Assembly: GCA_022841345.1 (NCBI GenBank)
Contig: JALHRR010000022.1
Coordinates: forward strand, 1-64,000
DNA length: 64,000 nucleotides
Direction of reading: 5' to 3'
Source: Saprospiraceae bacterium
Lineage (GTDB): Bacteria; Bacteroidota; Bacteroidia; Chitinophagales; Saprospiraceae
Of the stretch, positions 45,308 to 53,716 are shown piece by piece. Below the pieces are notes generated by a model. It saw only the letters and a list, made by a program, of their open reading frames with translations. It ran no database searches and was not told the DNA's origin. Within the stretch, counting starts at the first letter, position 1, and each line of letters opens with the position of its first letter. The position numbers and the translations under genes were made by a program.

Positions 45308-46354
45308 TTAGTCATTCACAGTTCTTTTTAATATCAGGAATTTTTTGTCCATCAGATTTCCTGCAAAAAGGAAGTTGCCATATGGTGCAGCTACAGTTGA
45401 TGCAGACATGTTTTTACCATCATCCATGAAAACACTTTTGACATCATAATCACCTTTGCGTCTGTATATTACTCTGATCAATTCTGAAGGTGAATTAGGG
45501 CTTTTGTTTTTCTCATAGGATGCGAGTTTCAGAAGATTGGGGTGACATCCCAGCCACAAGACCCCATCAGGGCCTACTTCAATATTATCTACACCTGAGC
45601 CCACGTCTATATTTTCTATGAATTTCAGTGTGCCATCCTCATTTCTGGAATAGACTTTGACCTGAAAGTCACGGGAAGCAGCTACATAAATCAGATTGCG
45701 TTTTCGGTCTATATTGATGCCATTTGCAAAAGCGAGATCATTAGCAACCTGGGTATATTTTTTTCCGTCAAAATATACTACTCCTGAGATTGCGAGTGCA
45801 AAATACTCTTCCATGCTACGTCTCCATCCGACAGTATATTTATGATCATTTGTAAAATAAAATCGCTCGCTATCATAAGCCAAAACATCATTCGGGCTAA
45901 TCATCCATGGATCTGAAAGCGTTTCTTCATATATCAATGTGTCATTTTTTAGCGTGAATTTTTCTATAGAATGTTCACCCATTTTTCCATTGACGACCAG
46001 TACCCGGTATCCATCATCAATTTTTGTTAATGAAATTCCATGTGGTGCAAATGGTCCCTGAATGGATGTTTTTAGTTCCTTTATATTGAAATCCCCGGAA
46101 CTTAATTCCATAAAATACATAGAACCCACCTCATTCACTGTTGGTGGAAATTCCAGCCTGTCCGTTGAAGATATTAGAGCAAATTTATCCTCATCACGCA
46201 CTGTGATATCCTCTACTCCCGGAAGCGCAATAACTTTAACAATAACCCCTTCAAAATAATTTTCAATCGTTCGGAATACGCCCATATTGACAAGCATATA
46301 CAGGATATAAATAATCAAAAAAATGACTAAAATGATCACAATTTGGATTAACAT
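45308..46354 (-). CDS. Paraoxonase/arylesterase-like six-bladed propeller, membrane-anchored
   Basis: A 348-residue protein resembling animal serum paraoxonases and SMP-30-type lactonases. A TM anchor (residues 2-22) precedes the propeller, with the PON-like blocks APHGISL, SPNDVLAYDSERFYFTNDH (a calcium-ligand Asn/Asp region) and DNIEVGPDGVLWLGCHPN. Paraoxonases hydrolyse lactones and aryl esters using two Ca2+ ions; the Asn and Asp in SPND and DNIEV are good ligand candidates. The domain should face the periplasm. It could act in lactone turnover, including acyl-homoserine lactones, but there is no context support. Confidence 0.8.
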   Translation of the reverse strand: MLIQIVIILVIFLIIYILYMLVNMGVFRTIENYFEGVIVKVIALPGVEDITVRDEDKFALISSTDRLEFPPTVNEVGSMYFMELSSGDFNIKELKTSIQGPFAPHGISLTKIDDGYRVLVVNGKMGEHSIEKFTLKNDTLIYEETLSDPWMISPNDVLAYDSERFYFTNDHKYTVGWRRSMEEYFALAISGVVYFDGKKYTQVANDLAFANGINIDRKRNLIYVAASRDFQVKVYSRNEDGTLKFIENIDVGSGVDNIEVGPDGVLWLGCHPNLLKLASYEKNKSPNSPSELIRVIYRRKGDYDVKSVFMDDGKNMSASTVAAPYGNFLFAGNLMDKKFLILKRTVND

Positions 46355-46634
46355 AAACCAATGTTTGAGAGATAAATAATTTCGACTTTTTAACTATTGG
46401 AAGTGGATCGGGTAACATTAGTGCGGCTTATGGTAAATGTATTATTTATTAATTAAATTATGCCGCTTGATGATGGTTTTTTGCTCACAGATATCATCTG
46501 ATTCGTTGAATGGTCAAATGGTTTAGATTTATTTAATTGAAAGTTGAGAATGAATTCCCGGGAGATCAGAGGTGTGAAGTTAAAGAGATGAGATGAAGAA
46601 TGCCGGGCTGTCCTAAATTTGATATATCTCTGGT

Positions 46635-47000
46635 TCAATGGAGACCGTTCAGTGACTTCAGGCGAAACTCAACTAATTTCGTAATTAATTCCAGGGGGAT
46701 GGGCTTCCTGTAAGGGAATTGGATGGAACCTTTTCCGGTTTTGTATGCCGCAAATTCGGAGTCCCAGTCACTGTTGCCGGTGGGTACCGGATAGAAGCCG
46801 ATGTGATTTTTAAAAGCGGCAAAATACACCAGATTCTTTCCATTTTGAGTGAATGCCGGCATATCATATTTGATTGCTTCTAATGCATGTGGTGCAGCTC
46901 TGTGGATGGTAGTTCGGATCTGTTCCAATATCTCCTGTATTTCCGGAGAAAAGGTTGAGATGTATTTGTCTATGTTTTCTGGTTTTGTGCTGGTTTTCAT
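46635..47000 (-). CDS. DUF1801/YdhG-like protein
   Basis: A 121-residue protein of the DUF1801 (YdhG, iron-chaperone-like fold) family, recognisable by the IDKYISTFSPEIQEILEQIRTTIHRAAPHALEAIKYDMPAF opening and the HIGFYPVP and KGSIQFPYRKPIPLELI segments. The fold is frataxin-like; function unproven. It follows the AHSA1 gene by 6 bp and is probably translated from the same message. Confidence 0.85.
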   Translation of the reverse strand: MKTSTKPENIDKYISTFSPEIQEILEQIRTTIHRAAPHALEAIKYDMPAFTQNGKNLVYFAAFKNHIGFYPVPTGNSDWDSEFAAYKTGKGSIQFPYRKPIPLELITKLVEFRLKSLNGLH

Positions 47001-47006
47001 GATGCA

Positions 47007-47495
47007 TTATTTTTGAAGTAAATCGTCCAGTTGATTGAAAATCATGACCAGTCCTGATTCCATTCCGCTTTGTACCATGGCATCTCTCGTTTCGACTGAA
47101 AAGCAAACATCATGGATAGTCAGTCTGCACCTGTTATCGGGTAATTCTTCAAAAATCATGGATTCCAAAAGTGTATTCTCATTGCCCGGAAATCCTTCCA
47201 GTTCTGCAGTCTGAATGATAAGCTCCGGGGCTCTCATTATGTGAAAGACTCCCTGGAAAGTACAAATGATGTTGCCTTTATCATCGGAATGTGAATATCT
47301 ATATTGTCCCCCGGTTCTGAAATCTCTGGCGGTATATGACATGATGGCTCCTGCAGGTGCAAAAAATTGAATCAAAATATCCGGATCGCTGAAGGCTTTG
47401 TAAACTGCCTCTCTGCTTGCTTCAAATTCTCTGATGACAAATAATTCTTGTTTGCCTTTCTCAACGATAACTTTGGTTGTATTTCCGGAGCTCAT
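47007..47495 (-). CDS. SRPBCC/AHSA1-family protein
   Basis: A 162-residue START-like domain protein of the Hsp90-activator-homologue (AHSA1) group: REFEASREAVYKAFSDPDILIQFFAP at the N terminus, RTGGQYRYSHSD, and a C-terminal helix ending in FNQLDDLLQK. Such genes commonly pair with an ArsR-type regulator; none is adjacent here, but two matching dyads lie just upstream. Likely a small hydrophobic-ligand-binding protein. Confidence 0.87.
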   Translation of the reverse strand: MSSGNTTKVIVEKGKQELFVIREFEASREAVYKAFSDPDILIQFFAPAGAIMSYTARDFRTGGQYRYSHSDDKGNIICTFQGVFHIMRAPELIIQTAELEGFPGNENTLLESMIFEELPDNRCRLTIHDVCFSVETRDAMVQSGMESGLVMIFNQLDDLLQK

Positions 47496-47538
47496 TTTGG
47501 ATTTTTAATCTATGAGAAATTATAAGTCAATCTCTACT

Positions 47539-47580
47539 GCAACTATTCGGTTGCAAATATATGTGCAACATTTCAGTTGC
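47539..47580. promoter_or_regulatory. Two GCAAC-N6-GTTGC operator-like dyads
   Basis: Perfect dyads at 47539-47554 and 47565-47580, their centres 26 bp apart (about two and a half helical turns), lie 44-85 bp upstream of the AHSA1 gene start. A third overlapping GTTGC...GCAAC arrangement bridges them. This is the layout of a tandem operator for a dimeric winged-helix regulator, for example ArsR, which often controls AHSA1 genes. Confidence 0.6.
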
Positions 47581-47624
47581 GCAAATTAAAACCAGAAAAA
47601 TTTACAATGGCGGGTAAATTAATG

Positions 47625-48125
47625 TCAGTGCTTTTTTAGTAATTCAAATTCCAAATTTCCATCCTCTGTGGTGTCTTTAAGTGTAAACCCAATTCGCTCA
47701 AGGACCTTTTGAGATTTTAAATTTTCTGCGCTGGTCATGGCAATGATGCGTTTCAAGCCCATGTCATAAAATCCAAACCTGATCATGAGTTGAACTGCAT
47801 AAGTCATCCATCCATGTCCTCTGAATTCTGGCAGCAAGACATATCCTATCTCGCCGGTTTCATTATCAAATCCTCTGTAAAATCCGCAGGTTCCGATGGT
47901 CTGATGTAATATGAAATCCGAAATAACCCAATGAATGCTGTTTCCCTTTTCGTAATCCTGATTGATTTTTTGCAGTATTTCTTTTGCTTCCTCCTGTGTT
48001 TCTGCAGCCTTGCCATCGTAAAAGCATATTTCCAGGATAGCGGGAATATCTGCCATGCGGGGAGGTCTCAGAATAATGAGGTTATCAGTGAGTATGGGGT
48101 ATTGGTCAAAGGGGGGGAGGTGCAT
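47625..48125 (-). CDS. GNAT acetyltransferase, RimJ/RimL-like
   Basis: A 166-residue N-acetyltransferase: ILRPPRMADIPAILEICF at the start, the acetyl-CoA-binding core GEIGYVLLPEFRGHGWMTYAVQLMIRFGF, and the late MTSAENLKSQKVLERIGFTLKDT. This is the RimJ/RimL or ribosomal-protein/small-molecule acetyltransferase subgroup. The core has RGHGW where Q/RxxGxG is usual. It is read toward the AHSA1 gene but is separated by 129 bp containing the two dyads. Substrate unknown. Confidence 0.85.
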   Translation of the reverse strand: MHLPPFDQYPILTDNLIILRPPRMADIPAILEICFYDGKAAETQEEAKEILQKINQDYEKGNSIHWVISDFILHQTIGTCGFYRGFDNETGEIGYVLLPEFRGHGWMTYAVQLMIRFGFYDMGLKRIIAMTSAENLKSQKVLERIGFTLKDTTEDGNLEFELLKKH

Positions 48126-48432
48126 TTATTTATGGGTTTGTGATCGGGTTTATATTATTTGTTCATGTGTATTCGGACATATCGTGAAGATTCTTGTTTT
48201 GTCATTATTTTTGCTTCTTTCAGGCAAAAATAACGCCAAAACAATTCCTGTTTTTATCTCTACCCGGGGTTTCACCCCGGGTTATTCATATTTTACCCAC
48301 TTCGGGGTAATTGTTTTGCAAACGAAGCATTAGGGTAAAATTTATAATTGGCCCACGATAAATGATTTATAGTATCAAATGTATTATAGAATTGACATAT
48401 TTTAGATTACAAGATTTAATCAAATTTACCCT
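48126..48432. other. Gene-free interval carrying a triple-hairpin element
   Basis: Apart from the element at 48195-48310 it holds only AT-rich sequence. A TTAGGGTAAAATT stretch after the element partly repeats its last hairpin. Confidence 0.5.
48195..48310. repeat. Triple-hairpin element, copy 1
   Basis: Three hairpins in a row: TTATTTTTGC with GCAAAAATAA (within outer GTTTTG/CCAAAAC arms), CCCGGGGT with ACCCCGGG, and TTTACCC with GGGGTAA. Copy 2 lies in the same orientation at 49093-49206, with the last 37 bases nearly identical and a paired TT/AA to GG/CC change in the first stem. Confidence 0.8.
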
Positions 48433-49038
48433 TCAACCCACAATCGTCCTGAAGGTCAGATTGATGCGCGGGCTTGTCACCTTTTTGGTGGGAGGCAGAC
48501 GATGCAGCCAATGGGTCTGAGTTGTTCCTTTCATGACAAGTAAACTGCCATGTTCGAGCGGCATGAAGATCGATTCTTTGCTGGATTTGTGTTTGAATCC
48601 GAATTTGCGTTCTGCTCCGAAGCTGAGGGATGCGATGGCACCGTTTCTCAAAAGATCTTTCTCTGCATCGCTGTGCCAGGCCATACCTTCTTCTCCGCTG
48701 TGATATAGATTCATCAAACATGAATTGTATGTATGCCCGGATATTTGTTCGGATATCTCTTTTAATTCCCGGAGTTCCTGTGTCCAGGGAAGAGCTTTCT
48801 TTGTTATGTTGGAATATTTGTATTCAAATCCGGTATCTCCGTACCATGCCACTTTGCGTTTTGTGATAATATGCTTGCCAAACATGATGGCTTCATCATT
48901 TTTCCATTCAATACTGTTTAGTAATTTTTGATAGTAATGATCCGCGTGTTCTGTGGATATTATGGGTCCATAATAGTGCACTTCTCCATCAAAGGGCAGC
49001 AGGTTTTTTTCTGAATCTGTGTAATCGAATAGTTTCAT
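48433..49038 (-). CDS. AlkB-family Fe(II)/2-oxoglutarate dioxygenase
   Basis: A 201-residue DNA-repair dioxygenase that oxidatively removes alkyl groups (such as 1-methyladenine and 3-methylcytosine). Iron ligands are H122 and D124 (WHSDAEKDL) and H179 (THWLHRL); 2-oxoglutarate-binding arginines are R191 and R197 in SPRINLTFR. The NLYHSGEEGMAWHSD segment resembles the ALKBH2/3-like bacterial group. It is flanked on both sides by direct copies of the triple-hairpin element and stands alone. I leave the symbol blank because several AlkB subgroups exist. Confidence 0.92.
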   Translation of the reverse strand: MKLFDYTDSEKNLLPFDGEVHYYGPIISTEHADHYYQKLLNSIEWKNDEAIMFGKHIITKRKVAWYGDTGFEYKYSNITKKALPWTQELRELKEISEQISGHTYNSCLMNLYHSGEEGMAWHSDAEKDLLRNGAIASLSFGAERKFGFKHKSSKESIFMPLEHGSLLVMKGTTQTHWLHRLPPTKKVTSPRINLTFRTIVG

Positions 49039-49092
49039 GATGCGCGTTTATCTTCTGGGTAGATAGAGAGTTCGGGAGAACCGCAGCTTTTG

Positions 49093-49206
49093 GTTTTGTC
49101 AGGATTTTTGCTGGTATCGCAAAAATCCCGCCAAAACAAGTTTTCTGATCTTTTCTCCCCGGGGTTTTACCCCGGGTTATTCATATTTTACCCACTTCGG
49201 GGTAAT
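49093..49206. repeat. Triple-hairpin element, copy 2
   Basis: The hairpins are GGATTTTTGC with GCAAAAATCC, CCCCGGGGT with ACCCCGGG, and TTTACCC with GGGGTAA. Direct orientation relative to copy 1, 54 bp upstream of the alkB start. Confidence 0.8.
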
Positions 49207-49364
49207 GAAACCCAGAAATGTACTTTGGAATTCTTTCTTTGACCTCAGGATGGGTTAAAGTAAAAATTGTGGAAATTGTTCATAGAAATCTATATAATGA
49301 ACATGTATGCGAAAGAATAACAGGAGTTTTCCTCTCCACTCAGTGCTCACACTCAAACTGCCTC

Positions 49365-49500
49365 AGCGATAGGAGCGGGCACGAGTAGAGACGCATCCAT
49401 ATGCGGCTCTGCGAAGTAAAGCGGATAGCGCGACCGCAGGGGATATTTTAGAGACAACCAATTTGGATGTCTCTATAATATCCGCAAGGGGAGGCCCAAA
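49365..49500. repeat. Composite GCGGATAGCGCGACC element with long hairpin
   Basis: GAAGTAAAGCGGATAGCGCG matches, in reverse orientation, the core of the element at 23639. Next to it GGATATTTTAGAGACA (49441-49456) pairs with TGTCTCTATAATATCC (49468-49483) with one mismatch, giving a 16-bp stem bounded by CCGCAGG and CCGCAAGG. A GAGACGCAT/ATGCGGCTC quasi-palindrome lies at 49388-49411. Confidence 0.65.
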
Positions 49501-49554
49501 AGTAAGGTTTTTCCGATATCGCGTCATGTTCTCACAAGCGGAAACTTCTACCCG

Positions 49555-51219
49555 TCAGTGAATAATTTTGTTAAAAGTTATGTTTTTGATCCTGCCGGCA
49601 TCCATTTCGAATCCAGTTATAGTCTCACCGATCTTATTAAATCTGAGCAGCATACCCGGCGCATTGAATTCATCAATATTGCAGGCTGTGAGATTAATAG
49701 GTTCCTTATCAAGAATCTTTAAGCGTAAGATGCCTCCCTCCAAAAATATATGGTAGACGGTTTGTAACTCACTACTGGGATAGTATCCTTCATATACCTT
49801 AAGATCAATGTGAGTCAGATCGACTTCTTTTTTCCGGATAGCATGTGAAATTCTGCCATTTTGATTGACACTGAGCTTCTGAGTAAATCCATCCAGCTTT
49901 TCTGAAAATGTAAAAGTCACTTCCGGATTATCAGGAAGCTGAAAACTGTTCCCTCTTGTTTTTGCAATATTGTAAGCAGCGTTGTTCCATTTTTGTAATA
50001 TGTGCATGGAATCATTTTTAATGCTTACTTCAACTTCAAGGCCCGGCACCAGCTCGTATTTTCCAATTAAATTCTGAAAAGAATATACTTCAACCGGAGG
50101 TATGGTTTCAGTTAAAGCCCCTGGTTTGCCTGAATTCGTTTCAACGATATAATTATTTTTCAGGAAAATATCTGCTACTTGTAAGCATAAAGCAGATGGA
50201 TTGACGTCGGCCCTGTTGCACAAGATGACTACACTGAAATGATGTTCCGGAAATCGAAGCATATCTGATCTGAAGCCGACAAAAGCGCCACCATGGCTTA
50301 TTTTTTTAAGACCCTTGTACTTCCCGATCATCAGTCCTGCCGCATAATCAAGGTCATTTCCATTATTCAGTTGACCTGTTTTTGTCATACTGGTCCAAAA
50401 ATTCTTACTGAATACTTTGGACTGATAGAATGCATCATCCCATTTTTTAACATCCTCAATGGTGGAATAAATTCCACCATCGCCTATCAATTCCAGAGGA
50501 GTCATAGATATTTTATATCTACCATTTTCATCCGGTGCATAGCCGGTCGCTCTGTTCTTTATAATCTCACTCATATCAGTTTGAAACCTGGTATTATTCA
50601 TTCCCAGGGGTTCAAATATTTCCTTCCTCGCAAATTCTGACATATGCATGCCTGAAACTTTGTTCACAATCTGACCTAATAACCAATAACCCGAATTACT
50701 GTACAAGAATTCTTCACCCGGTTGAAAATTAAGATTTTCCTGTAAACGCAGCCATTCAAGTACATCCTTATCCTCATAAAAGTCTTCATCACCAAGTCCC
50801 TGATAATACGCAAGAGTCAGGTAATCCCTGATTCCACTAGTGTGGTGAAGTAAATGTTGAACCGTGATTCCGGAAGTATTCTCCTTTAATTCTGGAAAGA
50901 AATCTCTTATTTTATCATTCAGATTAAGTTTGCCTTTCTCCACTAACAGCATGATACAAGCGGCGGTGAACTGCTTTGAGGTGGAAGCAAGATCAAACAC
51001 CGAAGAAGCTGAATTGGGAATGTTGTAATCAAGATTTGCCATCCCATAACCTTTGGAAAAGATTATTTTACCATCCCTGAAAACCCCGACAGATCCGCCC
51101 GGTGAGTTTGGATTGTCCCATTCTGAAAATATTTTATCTATGGCTGGAGCTTCATTAATTTGACTAAAAGCTTCCAAAGCAACACAGATTAAAATCACAG
51201 CCAGGAGTGTTATTCTCAT
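49555..51219 (-). CDS. Class C beta-lactamase-related serine hydrolase
   Basis: A 554-residue exported serine hydrolase. A signal peptide (cleaved near EAFSQ) precedes the beta-lactamase/DD-peptidase domain with S79-T-S-K82, Y173-S-N and a HGG box (KKISHGGAFVGF) in place of KTG. About 180 residues follow with beta-strand content (IGKYELVPGLEVEVSIKNDSMHIL), like the lipocalin-like tail of the EstB/penicillin-binding-protein-related group. Likely a periplasmic esterase or D-amino-acid peptidase; true beta-lactam resistance is not implied by these motifs alone. Confidence 0.87.
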   Translation of the reverse strand: MRITLLAVILICVALEAFSQINEAPAIDKIFSEWDNPNSPGGSVGVFRDGKIIFSKGYGMANLDYNIPNSASSVFDLASTSKQFTAACIMLLVEKGKLNLNDKIRDFFPELKENTSGITVQHLLHHTSGIRDYLTLAYYQGLGDEDFYEDKDVLEWLRLQENLNFQPGEEFLYSNSGYWLLGQIVNKVSGMHMSEFARKEIFEPLGMNNTRFQTDMSEIIKNRATGYAPDENGRYKISMTPLELIGDGGIYSTIEDVKKWDDAFYQSKVFSKNFWTSMTKTGQLNNGNDLDYAAGLMIGKYKGLKKISHGGAFVGFRSDMLRFPEHHFSVVILCNRADVNPSALCLQVADIFLKNNYIVETNSGKPGALTETIPPVEVYSFQNLIGKYELVPGLEVEVSIKNDSMHILQKWNNAAYNIAKTRGNSFQLPDNPEVTFTFSEKLDGFTQKLSVNQNGRISHAIRKKEVDLTHIDLKVYEGYYPSSELQTVYHIFLEGGILRLKILDKEPINLTACNIDEFNAPGMLLRFNKIGETITGFEMDAGRIKNITFNKIIH

Positions 51220-51318
51220 ATTGATTTTTTATTTTGTTTGTAATTCAACGACAGCCCAAATTAAACATTTTCAATGGGTGAAAATTTAATTGAAGCCAGG
51301 AAGCCGGAATAAATGTAA

Positions 51319-51762
51319 TTACTCCAGCTCAGTGAGTTTCAAATCAAATATCTTTTGCTCCTTGGTCTCATGGAATCCAAGCTGTGTATAGAAAGTATGG
51401 GTCTCTTTCCGAACTGTATTGCATCGGACCCTGAGTTTTGAGATATCTTGTGAAAGGGCCCATTCCTGCACTTTACGAATGAGCAAATTCCCAATCCCCT
51501 GCTTCCTGTATCGCTCGTCAACTACCATTCCGCCAATTTCTGCGAAGGCATCAGATTCCAGTCTGAGGGCGAAAAATGCGTGGATCCAGGCTACCACATT
51601 GTCATCAACTGTGGCTACAAGGACTATATGAGCTTGATCCTGAAAAATATTCCTGAGACGAAATGTTGTATTCTTTATATTTCCCTGGTATCCGAGCTGG
51701 ATATTGAGCCTGTCAATGGATTCGGCGTCAGCAAGAGTGGGTTTTCGGATCTGAATTTGCAT
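51319..51762 (-). CDS. GNAT-family acetyltransferase
   Basis: A 147-residue GNAT protein: IQIRKPTLADAESIDRLNIQLGY, the acetyl-CoA loop RYRKQGIGNLLIRKVQEWA (Q/R-x-x-G-I-G-x-L) and a final THTFYTQLGFHETKEQKIF segment. It is a compact single-domain acetyltransferase of the type acting on amines or small molecules. There is a 34-bp gap to the dioxygenase-fusion gene upstream. No substrate clue. Confidence 0.88.
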   Translation of the reverse strand: MQIQIRKPTLADAESIDRLNIQLGYQGNIKNTTFRLRNIFQDQAHIVLVATVDDNVVAWIHAFFALRLESDAFAEIGGMVVDERYRKQGIGNLLIRKVQEWALSQDISKLRVRCNTVRKETHTFYTQLGFHETKEQKIFDLKLTELE

Positions 51763-51796
51763 GCTTTGATCGGTGAAAAACTAATGCAATGTGGTT

Positions 51797-53017
51797 TTAT
51801 TCATATCTGGGTTTGGAAAGATAGAAATATTGATTGATAGTCTGATCCAGCCGGTCAGAAAGTAACTCGAAATTTTCCTGAGTAGGTTTTAAATTGATAA
51901 AGTTGTCTATGACATTGTTGCGTTTGTAAAGGATAAAAGTGTTTTCCATTTCAGGGTTGATTTTCATCAGATGTATCTCAGATTTCTGATCTGAAAATCC
52001 CGGGACAAATGTCAGGGCGATATGTTTTAGATCTAATTCCCCTCCGATTGCTTCCAGCTCTTTTCTTCTTATGTTTTCCGAGTAGTCTGATTCATTACCA
52101 TAAATAAAAAATACTTTAAGGAGTTTTTCTCTCCTGATGCTCTCTTTTTCAAGAAAAGTCAGCCATTTTTTGATGTCTTGCCAATCCGGATTTTTACCCA
52201 CAAAATATAGGATCCCATGATGCCAGCCATATTTGCAAATCGGGCATGTTTTTGTGTTTTTGTCAGGACCCCAGGCATGAAAAGGAGTAAATGAAAATAA
52301 GTCTTCGCCTATCCTGCGACCGGAAAGCGCTTCGTATTCTGAATTGCCGGGGTGATCCGGAATATTCATTCCCAGAATTATATTTCTTTCTCCTACGCTG
52401 ATCCCTTCTTTGTCTGACATTCTGAGCACTCCGCTGCCTCCGCGGTTTTCCATGGCTAATCTTCTTTTGGTGCTGAGTGTTTTGTCCTCATCAAAAACAA
52501 TATCATCTATATAATACTCCCCGAAATCATTAGGCTCTTTTATGGTCAAATGGATATGTGCCGGTTCATCCAATGTAGGGTACATTCCGGGTTTTATAGT
52601 GTGGATTTGATATCGGCCATCGATGCCTGTCTTAATCCAGCCCCGAATATAGCCATGCGTTTGACCCAGCTCATTGGGGGGCATACTCTTCGGGATATCC
52701 GGATTGTGAACATATTTGCCTTCTGTGTTGGTATGGTAGTAGTATATAAGTACACCGGAGGCAGGTGTTTTTCCATCAGGCTGATAGACTGTTCCGGTAA
52801 CCATTATTTTTCGGGCTTTCTCATTCCATGCTGCACTGGTATCGGATGAAGTTGCAGGTTTCGTGATACCAAAGTAAGTCACTTCATCCTTGTGGGAGCT
52901 GTCTTTAGCATGGAGCGTATGAACAGGATTTTGATGGCTAATTTCCGGATTAGCCTGACAACTTGTTAACTGGAAACCGAAGAAAAATAGCCAGTAATAA
53001 TAATTTGAGTGCTTCAT
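51797..53017 (-). CDS. Lipoprotein fusion: intradiol ring-cleavage dioxygenase-like domain plus redoxin-like domain
   Basis: A 406-residue lipoprotein (lipobox QLTS-C20). Residues about 70-200 match the catechol-type intradiol dioxygenase fold: VTGTVYQPDGKTPASGVLIYYYHT, GWIKTGIDGRYQIHTIKPGMYP and PAHIHLTI with the HxH iron ligands. The C-terminal 170 residues carry a FTPFHAWGPDKN..CPICKYGWHHGILYFVG segment, which looks like a thioredoxin/redoxin domain with CPIC as possible redox pair. The ATG at 53017 is used; a GTG at 53038 overlapping the upstream stop is the alternative. Surface-attached aromatic or quinone chemistry is the likeliest role. Confidence 0.72.
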   Translation of the reverse strand: MKHSNYYYWLFFFGFQLTSCQANPEISHQNPVHTLHAKDSSHKDEVTYFGITKPATSSDTSAAWNEKARKIMVTGTVYQPDGKTPASGVLIYYYHTNTEGKYVHNPDIPKSMPPNELGQTHGYIRGWIKTGIDGRYQIHTIKPGMYPTLDEPAHIHLTIKEPNDFGEYYIDDIVFDEDKTLSTKRRLAMENRGGSGVLRMSDKEGISVGERNIILGMNIPDHPGNSEYEALSGRRIGEDLFSFTPFHAWGPDKNTKTCPICKYGWHHGILYFVGKNPDWQDIKKWLTFLEKESIRREKLLKVFFIYGNESDYSENIRRKELEAIGGELDLKHIALTFVPGFSDQKSEIHLMKINPEMENTFILYKRNNVIDNFINLKPTQENFELLSDRLDQTINQYFYLSKPRYE

Positions 53018-53034
53018 TGAAAAGATTTTTTTAT

Positions 53035-53511
53035 TCACTGTTTGTATTCCTTACCATTAATAAAAATTTGGGAGCCTAATTCTTTCACATCGTAATTCAT
53101 CCATACTCCTTTAGTTTTTTTCCAGGTTTCCAGGTGTTTTTGAGAAGTGACAATAGTGTCTCTTGTAATTCCATCACGCTGAAACATCAGTCTTTCCCAT
53201 CGTTGGGAAGTATAAACTAAGGCGCTGTCCCGGATCACTTGGAGACTATCAACAATAAATTGATTGTTGAGTGTAGAATCAATAATACTCCAGTCTCTGA
53301 GTGCATAATTTCTTTGCATTTCGCGGGTGATTACCTCTCCATTTTCATCGTATAAAATGAAATCGTCAGGAATCAGGGACATGTATAATTCGATGTCTTT
53401 AGTTTGAACTGCCAGCACGCATTTGTCGAGTTGTTTCTGAATTTCGGATTTGACCTGAGCAGGGGATTGCTGTCTGGCTCTGCAGCTGCTCAATGTCATG
53501 AGGATACACAA
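53035..53511 (-). CDS. SnoaL/DUF4440-like lipoprotein, start uncertain
   Basis: About 158 residues with an NTF2-like/DUF4440 core: EIQKQLDKCVLAVQTKDIELYMSLIPDDFILYDENGEVI ... DSALVYTSQRWERLM. The only start at the given end is a TTG, which leaves a too-short signal (CILMTLSSC). The frame continues upstream without an ATG or GTG as KLNTAKIGVIF, which would complete a normal lipoprotein signal, so an ATT-type start or a sequence error in the first codons is possible. The stop overlaps a GTG of the dioxygenase fusion, so the two genes are linked. Confidence 0.6.
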   Translation of the reverse strand: MCILMTLSSCRARQQSPAQVKSEIQKQLDKCVLAVQTKDIELYMSLIPDDFILYDENGEVITREMQRNYALRDWSIIDSTLNNQFIVDSLQVIRDSALVYTSQRWERLMFQRDGITRDTIVTSQKHLETWKKTKGVWMNYDVKELGSQIFINGKEYKQ

Positions 53512-53716
53512 GAATATGACACCGATTTTTGCGGTATTTAACTTAATTGAAATAATAATGAATTTTTGTCATGGAGAATTAAATGCTCATTTCAGATCAG
53601 TTGAGTTCACTGTCAATTTTATTGAGTAAAGGTATGATTTGAATAATAGTCCCGGATGTCAATTAGCGTAACATGATGGATCACTATGTCAAGTGGAGTA
53701 AATATGTTAGCTGATA

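Larger units (their letters stand above)
49039..49554. other. Gene-free repeat-bearing interval
   Basis: It contains triple-hairpin copy 2 and, further right, a composite element at about 49365-49500 with a 16-bp hairpin. No coding frame is convincing. Confidence 0.5.

Noticed and set aside
46453-46638. A 61-codon minus-strand frame upstream of the paraoxonase-like gene.
   Set aside because: No signal, domain or conserved motif; overlaps the end of the DUF1801 gene.
49555-51219. Annotation as a beta-lactamase resistance gene.
   Set aside because: The motif set STSK, YSN and HGG also fits esterases and D-amino-acid peptidases of the same fold, and the protein has an extra C-terminal domain; resistance cannot be inferred.
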